Source: an uncultured Eudoraea sp.
GTDB taxonomy: Bacteria > Bacteroidota > Bacteroidia > Flavobacteriales > Flavobacteriaceae
Assembly: GCA_947258405.1 (NCBI GenBank)
Contig: CAMYIE010000012.1
Location: 1-64,000, forward strand
DNA length: 64,000 bases
Reading direction: 5' to 3'
Part shown: in pieces, positions 55,686-64,000 of the stretch
Layout of the letters: every line of letters begins with the position of its first letter
Position numbering within the stretch: position 1 is the stretch's first letter
Program-made: the position numbers and the translations under genes
Notes under the pieces: generated by a model
Databases searched by the model: none
Seen by the model: the letters and a program-made list of their open reading frames with translations, nothing else
Told to the model about the DNA's origin: nothing

Positions 55686-56897
55686 ATGCTCGAAAAGAAA
55701 AAGAACGAATACGAAAAAGCTGTCCTTATCGGTGTGATCAACCGCAAACAGGAAGAGAAAAAAGTCAAAGAATACCTCGATGAACTCGAATTCCTCACCT
55801 TTACAGCCGGTGGTGAAGTGGTGAAGCGCTTTGTTCAAAGGGTGGAAGTTCCTAATCCAAAAACTTATATAGGTAGTGGAAAGATGATAGAGGTTGAGGA
55901 ATTTGTCAAAGAACATGAGATAGGGAGTGTGATTTTTGATGATGAACTCAGTCCGGTGCAACAGCGGAATATCGAGAAGCAATTACGTTGTAAGATCCTC
56001 GATCGTACCGGACTTATCTTAGATATTTTTGCCCAACGGGCCAAAACAAGCTATGCAAGAACACAGGTAGAGCTGGCTCAGTATGAATATCTGCTTCCCC
56101 GGCTTACGGGTTTATGGACCCACCTCGAACGCCAGAGGGGTGGTATAGGCATGAGAGGACCCGGGGAACGCGAAATAGAAACCGACCGGCGAATTGTACG
56201 CGACAGGATTGCCTTGCTCAAGACGAAATTAACCAAGATCGACAAGCAGATGGAAACCCAGCGTGGCAATCGTGGGGCGTTGGTCCGCGTTGCCCTGGTA
56301 GGGTATACCAATGTTGGTAAATCGACATTGATGAATGTGATCAGCAAGAGTGATGTTTTTGCCGAGAACAAGCTGTTTGCCACCCTTGATACTACCGTGC
56401 GAAAGGTTGTATTGGGAAATCTTCCTTTTCTGCTTAGCGATACCGTTGGTTTTATAAGAAAACTGCCTACTCAGCTCGTTGAGAGCTTTAAAAGTACCCT
56501 CGACGAAGTGCGGGAAGCCGATATGTTGATACATGTGGTAGATATCTCTCACCCCAATTTCGAAGACCACATCAGTTCGGTGAATCTAATCCTTAAGGAA
56601 ATAGGCTGCGACGGTAAGAAGACGATCATGGTTTTCAACAAAATCGATCAGTATGTACCTGAAATCATCGAAGATGATGATATCGTAACAGTAAAGACCT
56701 CAAAGCACTTTACCATCGAAGAATGGAAAAAGACCTGGATGCAGCAATTAAAGAAAGATGTGGTGTTTATTTCAGCGCTGAACAAGGAAAACCTTGAGGA
56801 ATTCAAAAAGATGGTATATCATACCGTTCGGGAAATCCATATCAGCCGTTTCCCTTACAATAACTTCCTTTACCCTGAAAACCTGGACGGCTACTAA
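55686..56897 (+). CDS. hflX: GTPase HflX
   Basis: The 403-residue GTPase has an N-terminal HflX domain with the signature RGPGEREIETDRR at 157-169 and the G domain with P-loop GYTNVGKS at 206-213, DTVGFI and NKID. HflX splits stalled or hibernating ribosomes after stress. Length is typical. It stands alone in a single transcript that ends at the hairpin 57153-57182. Confidence 0.97.
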   Translation: MLEKKKNEYEKAVLIGVINRKQEEKKVKEYLDELEFLTFTAGGEVVKRFVQRVEVPNPKTYIGSGKMIEVEEFVKEHEIGSVIFDDELSPVQQRNIEKQLRCKILDRTGLILDIFAQRAKTSYARTQVELAQYEYLLPRLTGLWTHLERQRGGIGMRGPGEREIETDRRIVRDRIALLKTKLTKIDKQMETQRGNRGALVRVALVGYTNVGKSTLMNVISKSDVFAENKLFATLDTTVRKVVLGNLPFLLSDTVGFIRKLPTQLVESFKSTLDEVREADMLIHVVDISHPNFEDHISSVNLILKEIGCDGKKTIMVFNKIDQYVPEIIEDDDIVTVKTSKHFTIEEWKKTWMQQLKKDVVFISALNKENLEEFKKMVYHTVREIHISRFPYNNFLYPENLDGY

Positions 56898-57208
56898 AAA
56901 TATTCAACGGGCACTACTCTTTATCGATGAAAATGAGCCCTTTATATTTTTCACAACATCCTGAGACTGGTTGACAACAAAAATTTAGTCAGAAGATATC
57001 CTCGCCATATATTTACCCTGTAAACAAGTGAAATGCCCGATTAGTAGACGGGACCCCAAATCTACCTGAACTTAATTTCAAGTGCCTTCCCCAAATCTGG
57101 CACTTAACCGAAAAAGCTAAAATACCTAACCAAATTTTGCAAACCTGCTTAGAAAAAGCCCTGAAGAAATTCAGGGCTTTTTATTTACTATAATAAGTAC
57201 AGAAGCTG
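56898..57208. other. Convergent intergenic region with several small structures
   Basis: This 311-bp region between hflX (plus) and the DUF3078 gene (minus) contains the strong hairpin at 57153-57182, a perfect 7-bp hairpin AAGTGCC/GGCACTT (57080-57086 and 57099-57105) and the 10-bp direct repeat CCCCAAATCT (57054-57063 and 57089-57098). No coding frame with support is visible. Confidence 0.6.
57153..57182. terminator. Bidirectional intrinsic terminator, 13-bp stem with GAAA loop
   Basis: AAAAAGCCCTGAA (57153-57165) and TTCAGGGCTTTTT (57170-57182) are perfectly complementary over 13 bp with a GAAA tetraloop (57166-57169). The arms end in an A-run and a T-run, so it would terminate both the hflX transcript and the suf/DUF3078 transcript. 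Confidence 0.9.
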
Positions 57209-58135
57209 TTAGAACGCGTAACTAAGCCCCAATGTCCAATAAGTCTGAAGCTTGTTATCTATATTATCGAAAGTGGCACCGGTATTCCCCAGCGTGTTAA
57301 TCTCATAATTAAGGGCTTCCTGCTTGTTGTCACGTAGACCGAAATCGAAACCAAGACCTATCCCCTTCCAGATGGTATAGGCAAATGAATTGGTCCAGGT
57401 CCAGTTGCTCAGGTTGCCACTCTTGTAGCTCATAAAAGCAGAAAGATTGGTTTTTAGTTTGACCGGACCGATACTTTTGATATAATCTGCCACAATTTTA
57501 GCACCAAAAGACGACTCAAATATGGTATCATCACTGCTGAATACAAAATTGTAGTTCGCAGGGTGAATCACCACCACCAGATCTGTGATAGGTGTCCAGG
57601 TTCCACCCACACCAACGTCGAGATAACCCGGATCGTTGAAATTATTGATAAGTGTGGTCCTGTACTCCACCAATCCTGAAACTGCGAATTTTTCGCTTAA
57701 TTTCCGGCCGTAAAGCGTGGAAATATTAAAGACGTCTGTTGTGGCCCTGAATCCGGACTCATCCGCAGGATCATCCTTGTCATTGAGCTTTACCCATTTC
57801 AGGTTCAGATTCGCCGAATTCCTCCAGAAAAACTTTTCCTGCAATAAATTGGCATAGGAATTCACCGTAAACCCAATATTTCCAGCGGAGTTATTAGGAA
57901 TCCCCTGGGCATACCAGTTGTTGAATTCTGAAAGATCAACCCCAATAGTTCCCAATGCCCCGATCTTCCAACCGGGTAATGCGTCAATCTGCGCCTGAAT
58001 GGCGTCGGCCCTGCCCTGAATGGCCCCGATCGAATCTTCCTTTACCTTTTTATCGGCCAGGAGTTCTTCCTTGGTTTGCGCAGAAATAATAATAGGGCAA
58101 ATAAGTAAACCTAGAATTAAAACAACTCTTTTCAT
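57209..58135 (-). CDS. DUF3078 family outer-membrane-like protein
   Basis: The ATG at 58135 gives 308 residues starting MKRVVLILGLLICPIIISAQ, a signal peptide; an ATG at 58165 would put ten residues before it. A short helical segment (KEELLADKKVKEDSIGAIQG) is followed by a strand-rich body ending in YWTLGLSYAF, whose closing Phe fits a beta-barrel protein. DUF3078 has no known role, and the gene regularly follows the suf genes in Flavobacteriaceae. Downstream hairpin ends the unit. Confidence 0.92.
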   Translation of the reverse strand: MKRVVLILGLLICPIIISAQTKEELLADKKVKEDSIGAIQGRADAIQAQIDALPGWKIGALGTIGVDLSEFNNWYAQGIPNNSAGNIGFTVNSYANLLQEKFFWRNSANLNLKWVKLNDKDDPADESGFRATTDVFNISTLYGRKLSEKFAVSGLVEYRTTLINNFNDPGYLDVGVGGTWTPITDLVVVIHPANYNFVFSSDDTIFESSFGAKIVADYIKSIGPVKLKTNLSAFMSYKSGNLSNWTWTNSFAYTIWKGIGLGFDFGLRDNKQEALNYEINTLGNTGATFDNIDNKLQTYWTLGLSYAF

Positions 58136-58203
58136 AGTATAAAATGTTAGTGTTATCAACCGCAAATGTAATGATTGTTAATAAATATGGGGGGTTATTA
58201 ACA

Positions 58204-58707
58204 CTATTTCCTTTTATAAATAGGGACTGAGGAACAGGCTTCGCCGTACATCACACTCCTTGCCACCGACTGTATCTTTTCGGTAGCCCAGGCGTAGGCA
58301 TTAAGAGGGACCGGTTTATTGCTGCATCCTTTAATAATAACCGGTTTGTTCTGGTAAGAGGAGAGATCTATTCGATCGATTACTTCTTTGTATAAATGGG
58401 TCTCAAGATCGTTGAGATCCCCAACGACAATAGCGGAAGCAAAGGGTTGTAACCTTGTAGTTATCAACATATAAGCCCAGGCAGGTACAATAGCATCTGT
58501 TGAACAATTAATGGCCACGAAATTATCCCTGTAAATGTCCCATGAGTGTTCCGCGACATGCTTTCTGAATTCTTTTTCCTTCAGGATTATCCCTTGGAAC
58601 AGCCATGGACTAATATCGAACAACACACGCTTGCCCTCAGGATAATATTCTTCGAGGTCTAAAGTAATTATACTGCTCTGAGAGACTCGATTTACAATTT
58701 CAGACAT
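58204..58707 (-). CDS. DUF2480 family protein
   Basis: The 167-residue product begins MSEIVNRVSQSSIITLDLEE and has FDISPWLFQGIILKEKEFR and YRDNFVAINCSTDAIVPAWA, which fit the DUF2480 family. Function is unknown; the family appears with the suf operon in Bacteroidota, so a role in iron-sulfur assembly is plausible. It lies 95 bp after the sufT-like gene. Confidence 0.93.
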   Translation of the reverse strand: MSEIVNRVSQSSIITLDLEEYYPEGKRVLFDISPWLFQGIILKEKEFRKHVAEHSWDIYRDNFVAINCSTDAIVPAWAYMLITTRLQPFASAIVVGDLNDLETHLYKEVIDRIDLSSYQNKPVIIKGCSNKPVPLNAYAWATEKIQSVARSVMYGEACSSVPIYKRK

Positions 58708-58802
58708 TGTGTTTATTTAAGTTAGAAGTCAGAAGTGGGAAGATGAATAGAAGTCGCCCAATATCCTACCTGCATTCTTCATCATCCATTTTCCATTCTC
58801 AA

Positions 58803-59135
58803 TTATAAGAGTCCCAATTCGAGTTTTGCCTCCTCGCTCATAAGTTCCTGGGACCACGGTGGGTCGAAGGTAATCTCCACAAAGGCATTTTTAACGAGAT
58901 CAAGTGACTTCACCCGTTCCTCTACTTCTACCGGAAGTGTTTCGGCCACCGGACAATTAGGAGAGGTCAAGGTCATCAGGATTTTTACCTCCCTGTCTTC
59001 ATTTACGAAAACATCGTAGATCAAACCCAACTCATAAATGTCAACAGGAATCTCAGGGTCATAGACTGTTTTTAGAACTCTCACTATTTTCTCCCCTAAT
59101 TCCTGGTTGTCGATCACCGGTGTTTCATCACTCAT
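58803..59135 (-). CDS. SUF-system Fe-S assembly protein (SufT/DUF59, MIP18 family)
   Basis: The 110-residue MIP18-type protein has DPEIPVDIYELGLIYD near 29-44 and TLTSPNCPVAETLP, with the conserved Cys (LTSPNCP). Such proteins help maturation or transfer of Fe-S clusters. Position after sufE in the same orientation supports the call. Confidence 0.93.
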   Translation of the reverse strand: MSDETPVIDNQELGEKIVRVLKTVYDPEIPVDIYELGLIYDVFVNEDREVKILMTLTSPNCPVAETLPVEVEERVKSLDLVKNAFVEITFDPPWSQELMSEEAKLELGLL

Positions 59136-59165
59136 AATACGTATCTAATATATTTTCTCTGATTA

Positions 59166-59588
59166 TCAATTCAATTGGGTCTGGTAGGCCACAGCATAAA
59201 GTTTTAGCTGTTTAATCATACTTACCAGTCCGTTCGCCCTGGTGGGAGAAAGGTGTTCCTTTAGCCCTATTTCATCTATAAATCCGGTATCAGCATCGAT
59301 GATATCCTGAGGTTTCTGGCCGCTAAAAGCTCGAATTAATATGGCGATGATTCCCTTTGTGATGATCGCATCGCTATCTGCGGTAAACCCAAGTTTATCC
59401 CCTTCCAGCTCTGCATGCACCCATACCTTACTCTGACATCCTTTTATGATATTGTCCTCCGTTTTATATTGTTCATCGATAAGCGGTAAAGACTTGCCTA
59501 GTTCAATCATATACTCATAGCGCTGCATCCAGTCATCGAACATCGCAAATTCGTCTACAATTTCTTCCTGGATTTCCTGAATTTTCAT
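59166..59588 (-). CDS. sufE: Sulfur acceptor protein SufE
   Basis: The 140-residue protein has the conserved sulfur-accepting Cys C51 (IIKGCQSKVWV) and the SufE fold (MIELGKSLPLIDEQY). It receives persulfide from SufS and passes it to the scaffold. It lies 74 bp downstream of sufS and 30 bp before the sufT-like gene. Confidence 0.97.
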   Translation of the reverse strand: MKIQEIQEEIVDEFAMFDDWMQRYEYMIELGKSLPLIDEQYKTEDNIIKGCQSKVWVHAELEGDKLGFTADSDAIITKGIIAILIRAFSGQKPQDIIDADTGFIDEIGLKEHLSPTRANGLVSMIKQLKLYAVAYQTQLN

Positions 59589-59662
59589 TGGCTTGATTTT
59601 AGGTAAAAATACGATAAGTATGCTTGCTTTTCAATGGTTTAGGAAAATGATAACACCCTCTA

Positions 59663-60889
59663 TTATGAGAGCATCGCCACTGCCTTCTTTATGCCCTCCA
59701 CCAGTATATCCACCTCTTCCCTGGTATTGTAGAAACTAAAACTGGCTCTTATAGTGCCCGGAATCTGGTAAAAGTCCATTATTGGCTGAGCACAATGGTG
59801 ACCGGTACGGACAGCGATCCCCAGTTTATCCAGAATAGTTCCGATATCGTAAGGGTGCAGATTCCCCACATTAAAAGAAATAACGGATGTTTTATGGCGG
59901 GCAGTCCCATAGATCTTTAGCCCTTCTATTTTAAGTAGTTGTTCCGTGGCATAGTTCAACAGTTCATCTTCATATTGGGCTATAGCTTCAAAGCCAATAC
60001 TTTGCAAATAGTCCAGTGCAGCACCAAAGGCTATACCTCCACAGATATTTGGAGTTCCGGCTTCAAATTTATGAGGGAGATCCGCATAGGTTGTTTTTTC
60101 AAAGGTGACCTCAGCGATCATTTCCCCGCCCCCCTGATAAGGTGGCAGTTGCTTTAACCATGATTCTTTACCATAGAGTATCCCAACTCCTGTTGGGCCG
60201 CACATTTTATGTGCAGAAGCTGTATAGAAATCCACATCGAGTGCCTGCAGATCGGCCACTAGATGTGCTGCAGCCTGCGCCCCGTCGATCAATACTGCGG
60301 CGCCAACAGCATGGGCCTTAGCTATGATTTCTTCAATCGGGTTGATCGTTCCCAGCGCATTCGAGACATGGTTGCAGAATACCAGCTTGGTACGTTCGTT
60401 AAGCAGTTGTTCGTACTTATCCATAAGCAAATCCCCAGATTCGTCCATGGGAATCACTCTGAGTACTGCCCCGGTCTTTTCAGAAAGCATTTGCCACGGT
60501 ACGATATTACTATGGTGCTCCATGGCCGAAACCAGGATTTCATCGCCTTCTTCCAGGATCGAAGCAAAGCCGTTGGCTACAAGATTTATACTATGGGTTG
60601 TGCCTGAGGTAAAAATGATCTCATGGATTTTAGCCACATTGAAATGCAGCTGCAGCTTAGCCCGGGCCTGTTCGTAAGCATCGGTTGCCTCCTGTGACAA
60701 GGCATGAACGCCTCTGTGAATATTCGAATTATATCGGGAGTAGTAATCTACTATGGTATCTATAACCGCTTTGGGTGTCTGAGAAGTCGCCGCGTTATCG
60801 AGATAAACCAAAGGGTGGCCATTTACCTTCCTAGCGAGAATAGGAAAATCTTTGCGGATGGTTGCTATGTCTAATGTGGTTTGAATCAT
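59663..60889 (-). CDS. sufS: Cysteine desulfurase SufS
   Basis: The 408-residue PLP enzyme provides sulfur from cysteine. K228 in TASAHKMCGPTG carries PLP; the active-site Cys is C366 in RTGHHCAQPI. This and the DNAATSQTPK start (near 31-40) place it in group II NifS/SufS-type desulfurases. It lies 29 bp downstream of sufD. Confidence 0.98.
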   Translation of the reverse strand: MIQTTLDIATIRKDFPILARKVNGHPLVYLDNAATSQTPKAVIDTIVDYYSRYNSNIHRGVHALSQEATDAYEQARAKLQLHFNVAKIHEIIFTSGTTHSINLVANGFASILEEGDEILVSAMEHHSNIVPWQMLSEKTGAVLRVIPMDESGDLLMDKYEQLLNERTKLVFCNHVSNALGTINPIEEIIAKAHAVGAAVLIDGAQAAAHLVADLQALDVDFYTASAHKMCGPTGVGILYGKESWLKQLPPYQGGGEMIAEVTFEKTTYADLPHKFEAGTPNICGGIAFGAALDYLQSIGFEAIAQYEDELLNYATEQLLKIEGLKIYGTARHKTSVISFNVGNLHPYDIGTILDKLGIAVRTGHHCAQPIMDFYQIPGTIRASFSFYNTREEVDILVEGIKKAVAMLS

Positions 60890-60918
60890 ACAAACAAAAG
60901 CATAATTAGGAAGGTAAA

Positions 60919-62259
60919 CTAGAGATCAAATCCCAGGTGTACACCAAGTTTCTCAGCGATAAGCTTATTTATCCTCAATTTCAGTTCGGGAATACGCACA
61001 CTTTCCAGCACATTGTTGGCAAAAGCATACATCAACAAGGCTTGCGCTTCTTTTCTAGGTATGCCCCTTGCCCTCAGATAAAAGAGCGCTTCCTCATCTA
61101 GCTGACCGATCGTACAGCCGTGTGAACACTTTACATCATCGGCAAAGATCTCGAGCTGAGGTTTGGTATTGATCGTGGCATCATCACTTATCAGTATGTT
61201 ATTATTCTGCTGAAAGGCATTGGTTTTCTGAGCCACCTCATCAACAATGATCTTCCCGTTAAATACACCCGTGGCCTTATCCGCATAGATCCCCTTGTAA
61301 TCCTGATGGCTCTCGCAATTCGGTTGCTGGTGATGTACTAGCGTATGATGATCCACGTGTTGCTTATTATTGAGAATGGTTACTCCTTTAAGCGTGGAAT
61401 CTATTCGCTCTCCGTCCTGATAGAAGTTCAGATTATTACGGGTGATATTACCCCCGAAAGAAAAGGTATGCACATGAACAGCACTGCCTTGTTTCTGTGA
61501 TATATAAGTATTGTCTATCAGGGAGGCATTGCTCGAGTCGTTCTGTACCTTATAATAATCTACTATAGAATTTTTGGCGGCAAATATTTCGGTCACGGCA
61601 TTGGTAAGCACATCATTAGAGGTGAGACTCTGATGACGCTCGATAATCTGAAGCTCCGCATTTTCTTCGGCAATGATGAGATTGCGGGGCTGGAGCATCA
61701 ACGATGATTCTTTACCAGTGGCAAAATGAATGATCTCGATAGGCTTTATCGGGGCTTTACTCTTTGGAATATAAATATAGGCCCCTTCCTTGCTAAAGGC
61801 GGTATTGAGACTTGTAAGCGAATCTTCTCCCTTGGCCGCTTTATTAAAATACAATTCGATAATAGGTTCGTAAATCGGTTTAGTCAATGCAGCGCTCATC
61901 AAGCAAATATCTACGCCGTCGTGAGTGGTTTCAGAGAGATAGGAACTGTAAATACCATCGATAAATACAATTTTATAGGTATCCATCTCATGGAGGAAAT
62001 ACTGCTTCACATCACTGTATTCCAAAGCATTAACCTTTTTAGGAAAAATACTAAAGTCTATTTTTTGAAGTTTTCCAAGTGAGGTATATTTCCAGGCCTC
62101 TTCCTTCCGGTTGGGAAATCCTTTGATCTCAAAATTCCGGATTGCTTCAGATCGGATATCGTGGACAGGATGATCCACATCCACGTGGCTCTGAAATGCC
62201 AGAAAAGACGAAACCAACTTTTCTCTGAGGTCAATATTTTCGGTGTGCTTGCTTCCCAT
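60919..62259 (-). CDS. sufD: Fe-S assembly scaffold protein SufD
   Basis: The 446-residue protein has the SufB/SufD beta-helix core with VDHHTLVHHQQPNCESHQDYK near residue 315 and the C-terminal KCSHGCTIGQLDEEALFYL. It forms the SufBCD complex with SufB and SufC. The order and 11-bp gap from sufC support the operon. Confidence 0.97.
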   Translation of the reverse strand: MGSKHTENIDLREKLVSSFLAFQSHVDVDHPVHDIRSEAIRNFEIKGFPNRKEEAWKYTSLGKLQKIDFSIFPKKVNALEYSDVKQYFLHEMDTYKIVFIDGIYSSYLSETTHDGVDICLMSAALTKPIYEPIIELYFNKAAKGEDSLTSLNTAFSKEGAYIYIPKSKAPIKPIEIIHFATGKESSLMLQPRNLIIAEENAELQIIERHQSLTSNDVLTNAVTEIFAAKNSIVDYYKVQNDSSNASLIDNTYISQKQGSAVHVHTFSFGGNITRNNLNFYQDGERIDSTLKGVTILNNKQHVDHHTLVHHQQPNCESHQDYKGIYADKATGVFNGKIIVDEVAQKTNAFQQNNNILISDDATINTKPQLEIFADDVKCSHGCTIGQLDEEALFYLRARGIPRKEAQALLMYAFANNVLESVRIPELKLRINKLIAEKLGVHLGFDL

Positions 62260-62270
62260 ATCTCTTCCGT

Positions 62271-63026
62271 TTACTGAGGAACAACTTCATCTTTTAACCA
62301 GTCATAGCCCTTATCTTCCAGCTCGAGTGCCAAATCTTTGGATCCCGATTTTACTATTTTACCCTCCTGAAGTACATGTACAAAATCTGGAATAATATAA
62401 TCCAGTAACCGCTGATAATGCGTGATCACAATCACTGCATTATCCTTGCTGCGTAATTTATTCACCCCATGGGCAACAATACGCAGGGCATCGATATCCA
62501 AGCCGGAATCGGTCTCATCGAGAATGGCTAGTTTTGGTTCGAGCATTGCCATCTGAAAGATCTCGTTCCTTTTTTTCTCGCCACCTGAAAATCCCTGATT
62601 CAATGACCTGGACAGGAACTTTCTGTCTATTTCGAGCAATTCTGATTTTTCCCGTATCAGCTTTAGCATTTTATTGGCCGGCATTTCTTCCTCACCTCTT
62701 GCCTTACGCGATTCGTTAATTGCGGTCTTGATAAAATTGGTCACCGAAACACCAGGTATCTCAACAGGGTACTGGAAGGACATAAATATTCCCTTATGCG
62801 CCCTTTCCTCAGGTGCTGCATCCTCCAGATCTTCTCCTTCGAATTCTATGTGCCCTTCGCTGATCTCGAATTCTTCCTTTCCGGCGATCACCGCTGCCAA
62901 AGTGCTTTTTCCTGAACCGTTAGGCCCCATTATAGCGTGAACTTCTCCCGGATTTACCTCAAGGTTTATCCCGTTGAGAATCTCATTCTCTTCTACGCCT
63001 GCGTGTAAATTTTTAATCTTTAACAT
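62271..63026 (-). CDS. sufC: Fe-S assembly ATPase SufC
   Basis: The 251-residue ABC-type ATPase has Walker A GPNGSGKST at 34-42, the signature FSGGEKKR and Walker B-like AILDETDSGLD. SufC powers the SufBCD scaffold. It is separated from sufB by the metallo-beta-lactamase gene, which lies upstream by 14 bp. Confidence 0.98.
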   Translation of the reverse strand: MLKIKNLHAGVEENEILNGINLEVNPGEVHAIMGPNGSGKSTLAAVIAGKEEFEISEGHIEFEGEDLEDAAPEERAHKGIFMSFQYPVEIPGVSVTNFIKTAINESRKARGEEEMPANKMLKLIREKSELLEIDRKFLSRSLNQGFSGGEKKRNEIFQMAMLEPKLAILDETDSGLDIDALRIVAHGVNKLRSKDNAVIVITHYQRLLDYIIPDFVHVLQEGKIVKSGSKDLALELEDKGYDWLKDEVVPQ

Positions 63027-63040
63027 CTCTGTCTTTGTCT

Positions 63041-63919
63041 TTATTTTAAATACTCAGGTGCCTCAGGCATACTGAGAAAGTCCTCTTTTTGGTGTTGTAA
63101 ATAAACCTTAGCGTTCTTTTCCTCTGCAAAAGCTTCAAACAGACTCATACTCCTCCTTGTCTGTTCGAGGTCGTAATTGAAAATCGGAATCCTTTTGAAT
63201 TCCCTGTTCTCTGAAAAATGATAGAGGTCTCCCGAAAGCAAAACTGGTCCGTGCTTTTTGAGATCGAGAAAAAGGACCTGATGCCCGGGTGTATGTCCCG
63301 GCATATATTTTAAGACTACCGTGCCATCTCCAAAGACATCGTGATCTCCATTGACGATCTTTATTTTGCTAAGGTCCTTTATCGCATTGTAACTATCTGG
63401 GTTCTGCTTTCGAACCTCATCGCCGGTTACCCATTTATATTCGTCTTCCTGAACAAGCCAGGTTGCACTCTTGAGTGCCGAAGCATGTCCTACATGGTCG
63501 AAGTGAGTATGGGAGAGGGCGATATATTTAAAGTCGTCTGTGGTTAATCCGATCTTCGCCAACTGGTGATGAAGCGAATCTTTCCTGGATACCGTAAAAG
63601 CACCTTCCGGGGTAGTAAAGGGTTCGTCCATTCCAACAAGAGCTTCAGGGAGGCCTGCATCCCACATAAGATTTCCATCAGGGTGCTGCACTACGTAAAA
63701 GGCATTGGCAAATTCCTTACTCTGCCCTTTATAGGTATCGTCTTGTGCAAAAAATCCCAGAGCATTTACCATCACCGTACCCCCGTCGAAGGTATATAAG
63801 CGTAAAGTGGCCCGGCCTTCGGAAGATTCCAGGTTGGCCTCCGCTATTGGCTTGGGTGCTTCTTTGCAACCACTAAGCGAGAGGATGGCGATAAACAGTA
63901 TTGCAATTGTTCTCATCAT
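63041..63919 (-). CDS. Metallo-beta-lactamase-fold lipoprotein inside the suf operon
   Basis: The 292-residue protein has a lipoprotein leader (SLSGC, Cys at 18) and a metallo-beta-lactamase fold. The dinuclear zinc motif is HTHFDH at 137-142; a later His is in MPGHTPGH near 208 and SGDLYHF near 230. It resembles N-acyl-homoserine lactonase-like enzymes of the AttM/AiiA group, but the substrate is unknown. It starts 1 bp after the sufB stop (ATGATG after TAG) and ends 14 bp before sufC. Its location between sufB and sufC is unusual. Confidence 0.9.
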   Translation of the reverse strand: MMRTIAILFIAILSLSGCKEAPKPIAEANLESSEGRATLRLYTFDGGTVMVNALGFFAQDDTYKGQSKEFANAFYVVQHPDGNLMWDAGLPEALVGMDEPFTTPEGAFTVSRKDSLHHQLAKIGLTTDDFKYIALSHTHFDHVGHASALKSATWLVQEDEYKWVTGDEVRKQNPDSYNAIKDLSKIKIVNGDHDVFGDGTVVLKYMPGHTPGHQVLFLDLKKHGPVLLSGDLYHFSENREFKRIPIFNYDLEQTRRSMSLFEAFAEEKNAKVYLQHQKEDFLSMPEAPEYLK

Positions 63920-63920
63920 G

Positions 63921-64000
63921 CTATCCTACTGAGCCTTCCAGGCTTATTTCCAATAGTTTTTGAGCTTCAACCGCAAACTCCATCGGGAGCTTATTGAGAA
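63921..64000 (-). CDS. sufB: Fe-S assembly protein SufB (partial, C-terminus)
   Basis: Only the final 26 codons fall in the window, ending with TAG (plus 63921-63923). The visible sequence LNKLPMEFAVEAQKLLEISL then EGSVG is the standard SufB C-terminus. The 5' part lies beyond the right edge. Confidence 0.92.
   Translation of the reverse strand, partial: LNKLPMEFAVEAQKLLEISLEGSVG

Noticed and set aside
1-64000. tRNA, rRNA, riboswitch or mobile element
   Set aside because: No cloverleaf-like, rRNA-like or transposase-like sequence was seen in the gaps by reading; a covariance-model scan was not possible here.

Overview
The window reads as a chromosomal segment of a member of the Flavobacteriaceae (phylum Bacteroidota). 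The support is the suf cluster order sufB-C-D-S-E-sufT followed by DUF2480 and DUF3078 genes, the compact hemA-C-D-E-F-B block, two Asp-box 'glycosyl hydrolase-like' giants, a DUF3109 protein with its typical flavobacterial start, repeated matches to the Bacteroidota -7 promoter element TAnnTTTG, and the general lack of strong Shine-Dalgarno sites. Coding density is high. I saw no rRNA, tRNA, CRISPR array, prophage or insertion sequence. Genus cannot be fixed from the sequence alone.

Layout. 1-1.7 kb: the end of a gluconate 2-dehydrogenase subunit 3-like gene and a Tat-exported TIM-barrel isomerase. 1.7-5.5 kb: class Ia ribonucleotide reductase operon nrdB-nrdA (minus). 5.8-7.9 kb: three unrecognised exported or anchored products (minus), including a 50-residue secreted peptide with a GTG start. 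8.2-10.9 kb: a LytTR regulator and TPR/LytS-type kinase pair, divergent from the peptide gene. 10.9-20 kb: DUF3109, MarC, an alpha/beta hydrolase, CtpA protease, dCMP deaminase, TerB-DnaJ, bacilliredoxin, PlsC, an HD hydrolase and a radical SAM protein. 20-31 kb: an unknown exported protein, a crotonase, an NtrY-like kinase, HemJ, and two tandem Asp-box paralogues of more than 1000 residues. 31-41 kb: bestrophin, P1 peptidase, MATE, ferrochelatase, a 1173-residue TraB/GumN protein, DUF1460 and a ThuA lipoprotein. 41-50 kb: an AraC regulator divergent from hemA-hemC-hemD-hemE-(DUF6973)-hemF-(phzF)-hemB-(serine hydrolase). 50-57 kb: CNNM/CBS protein, Ogt, a lipoprotein, an exonuclease, an EEP-fold hydrolase and HflX. 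57-64 kb: suf operon (minus) with an unusual metallo-beta-lactamase lipoprotein gene between sufB and sufC, running off the right edge inside sufB.

How it fits together. Apart from glutamate-1-semialdehyde aminotransferase (hemL), the enzymes from glutamyl-tRNA to protoheme by the protoporphyrin route are present here: HemA, HemB, HemC, HemD, HemE, the oxygen-dependent HemF, HemJ and HemH. The hem block shares a divergent control region with an AraC-family gene. That region carries a perfect 21-bp dyad and a 21-bp-spaced direct repeat. The suf operon supplies Fe-S clusters. The least explained part is 5.8-8.2 kb: a secreted micro-peptide and its partner genes facing a two-component system across an intergenic region with repeated short motifs.
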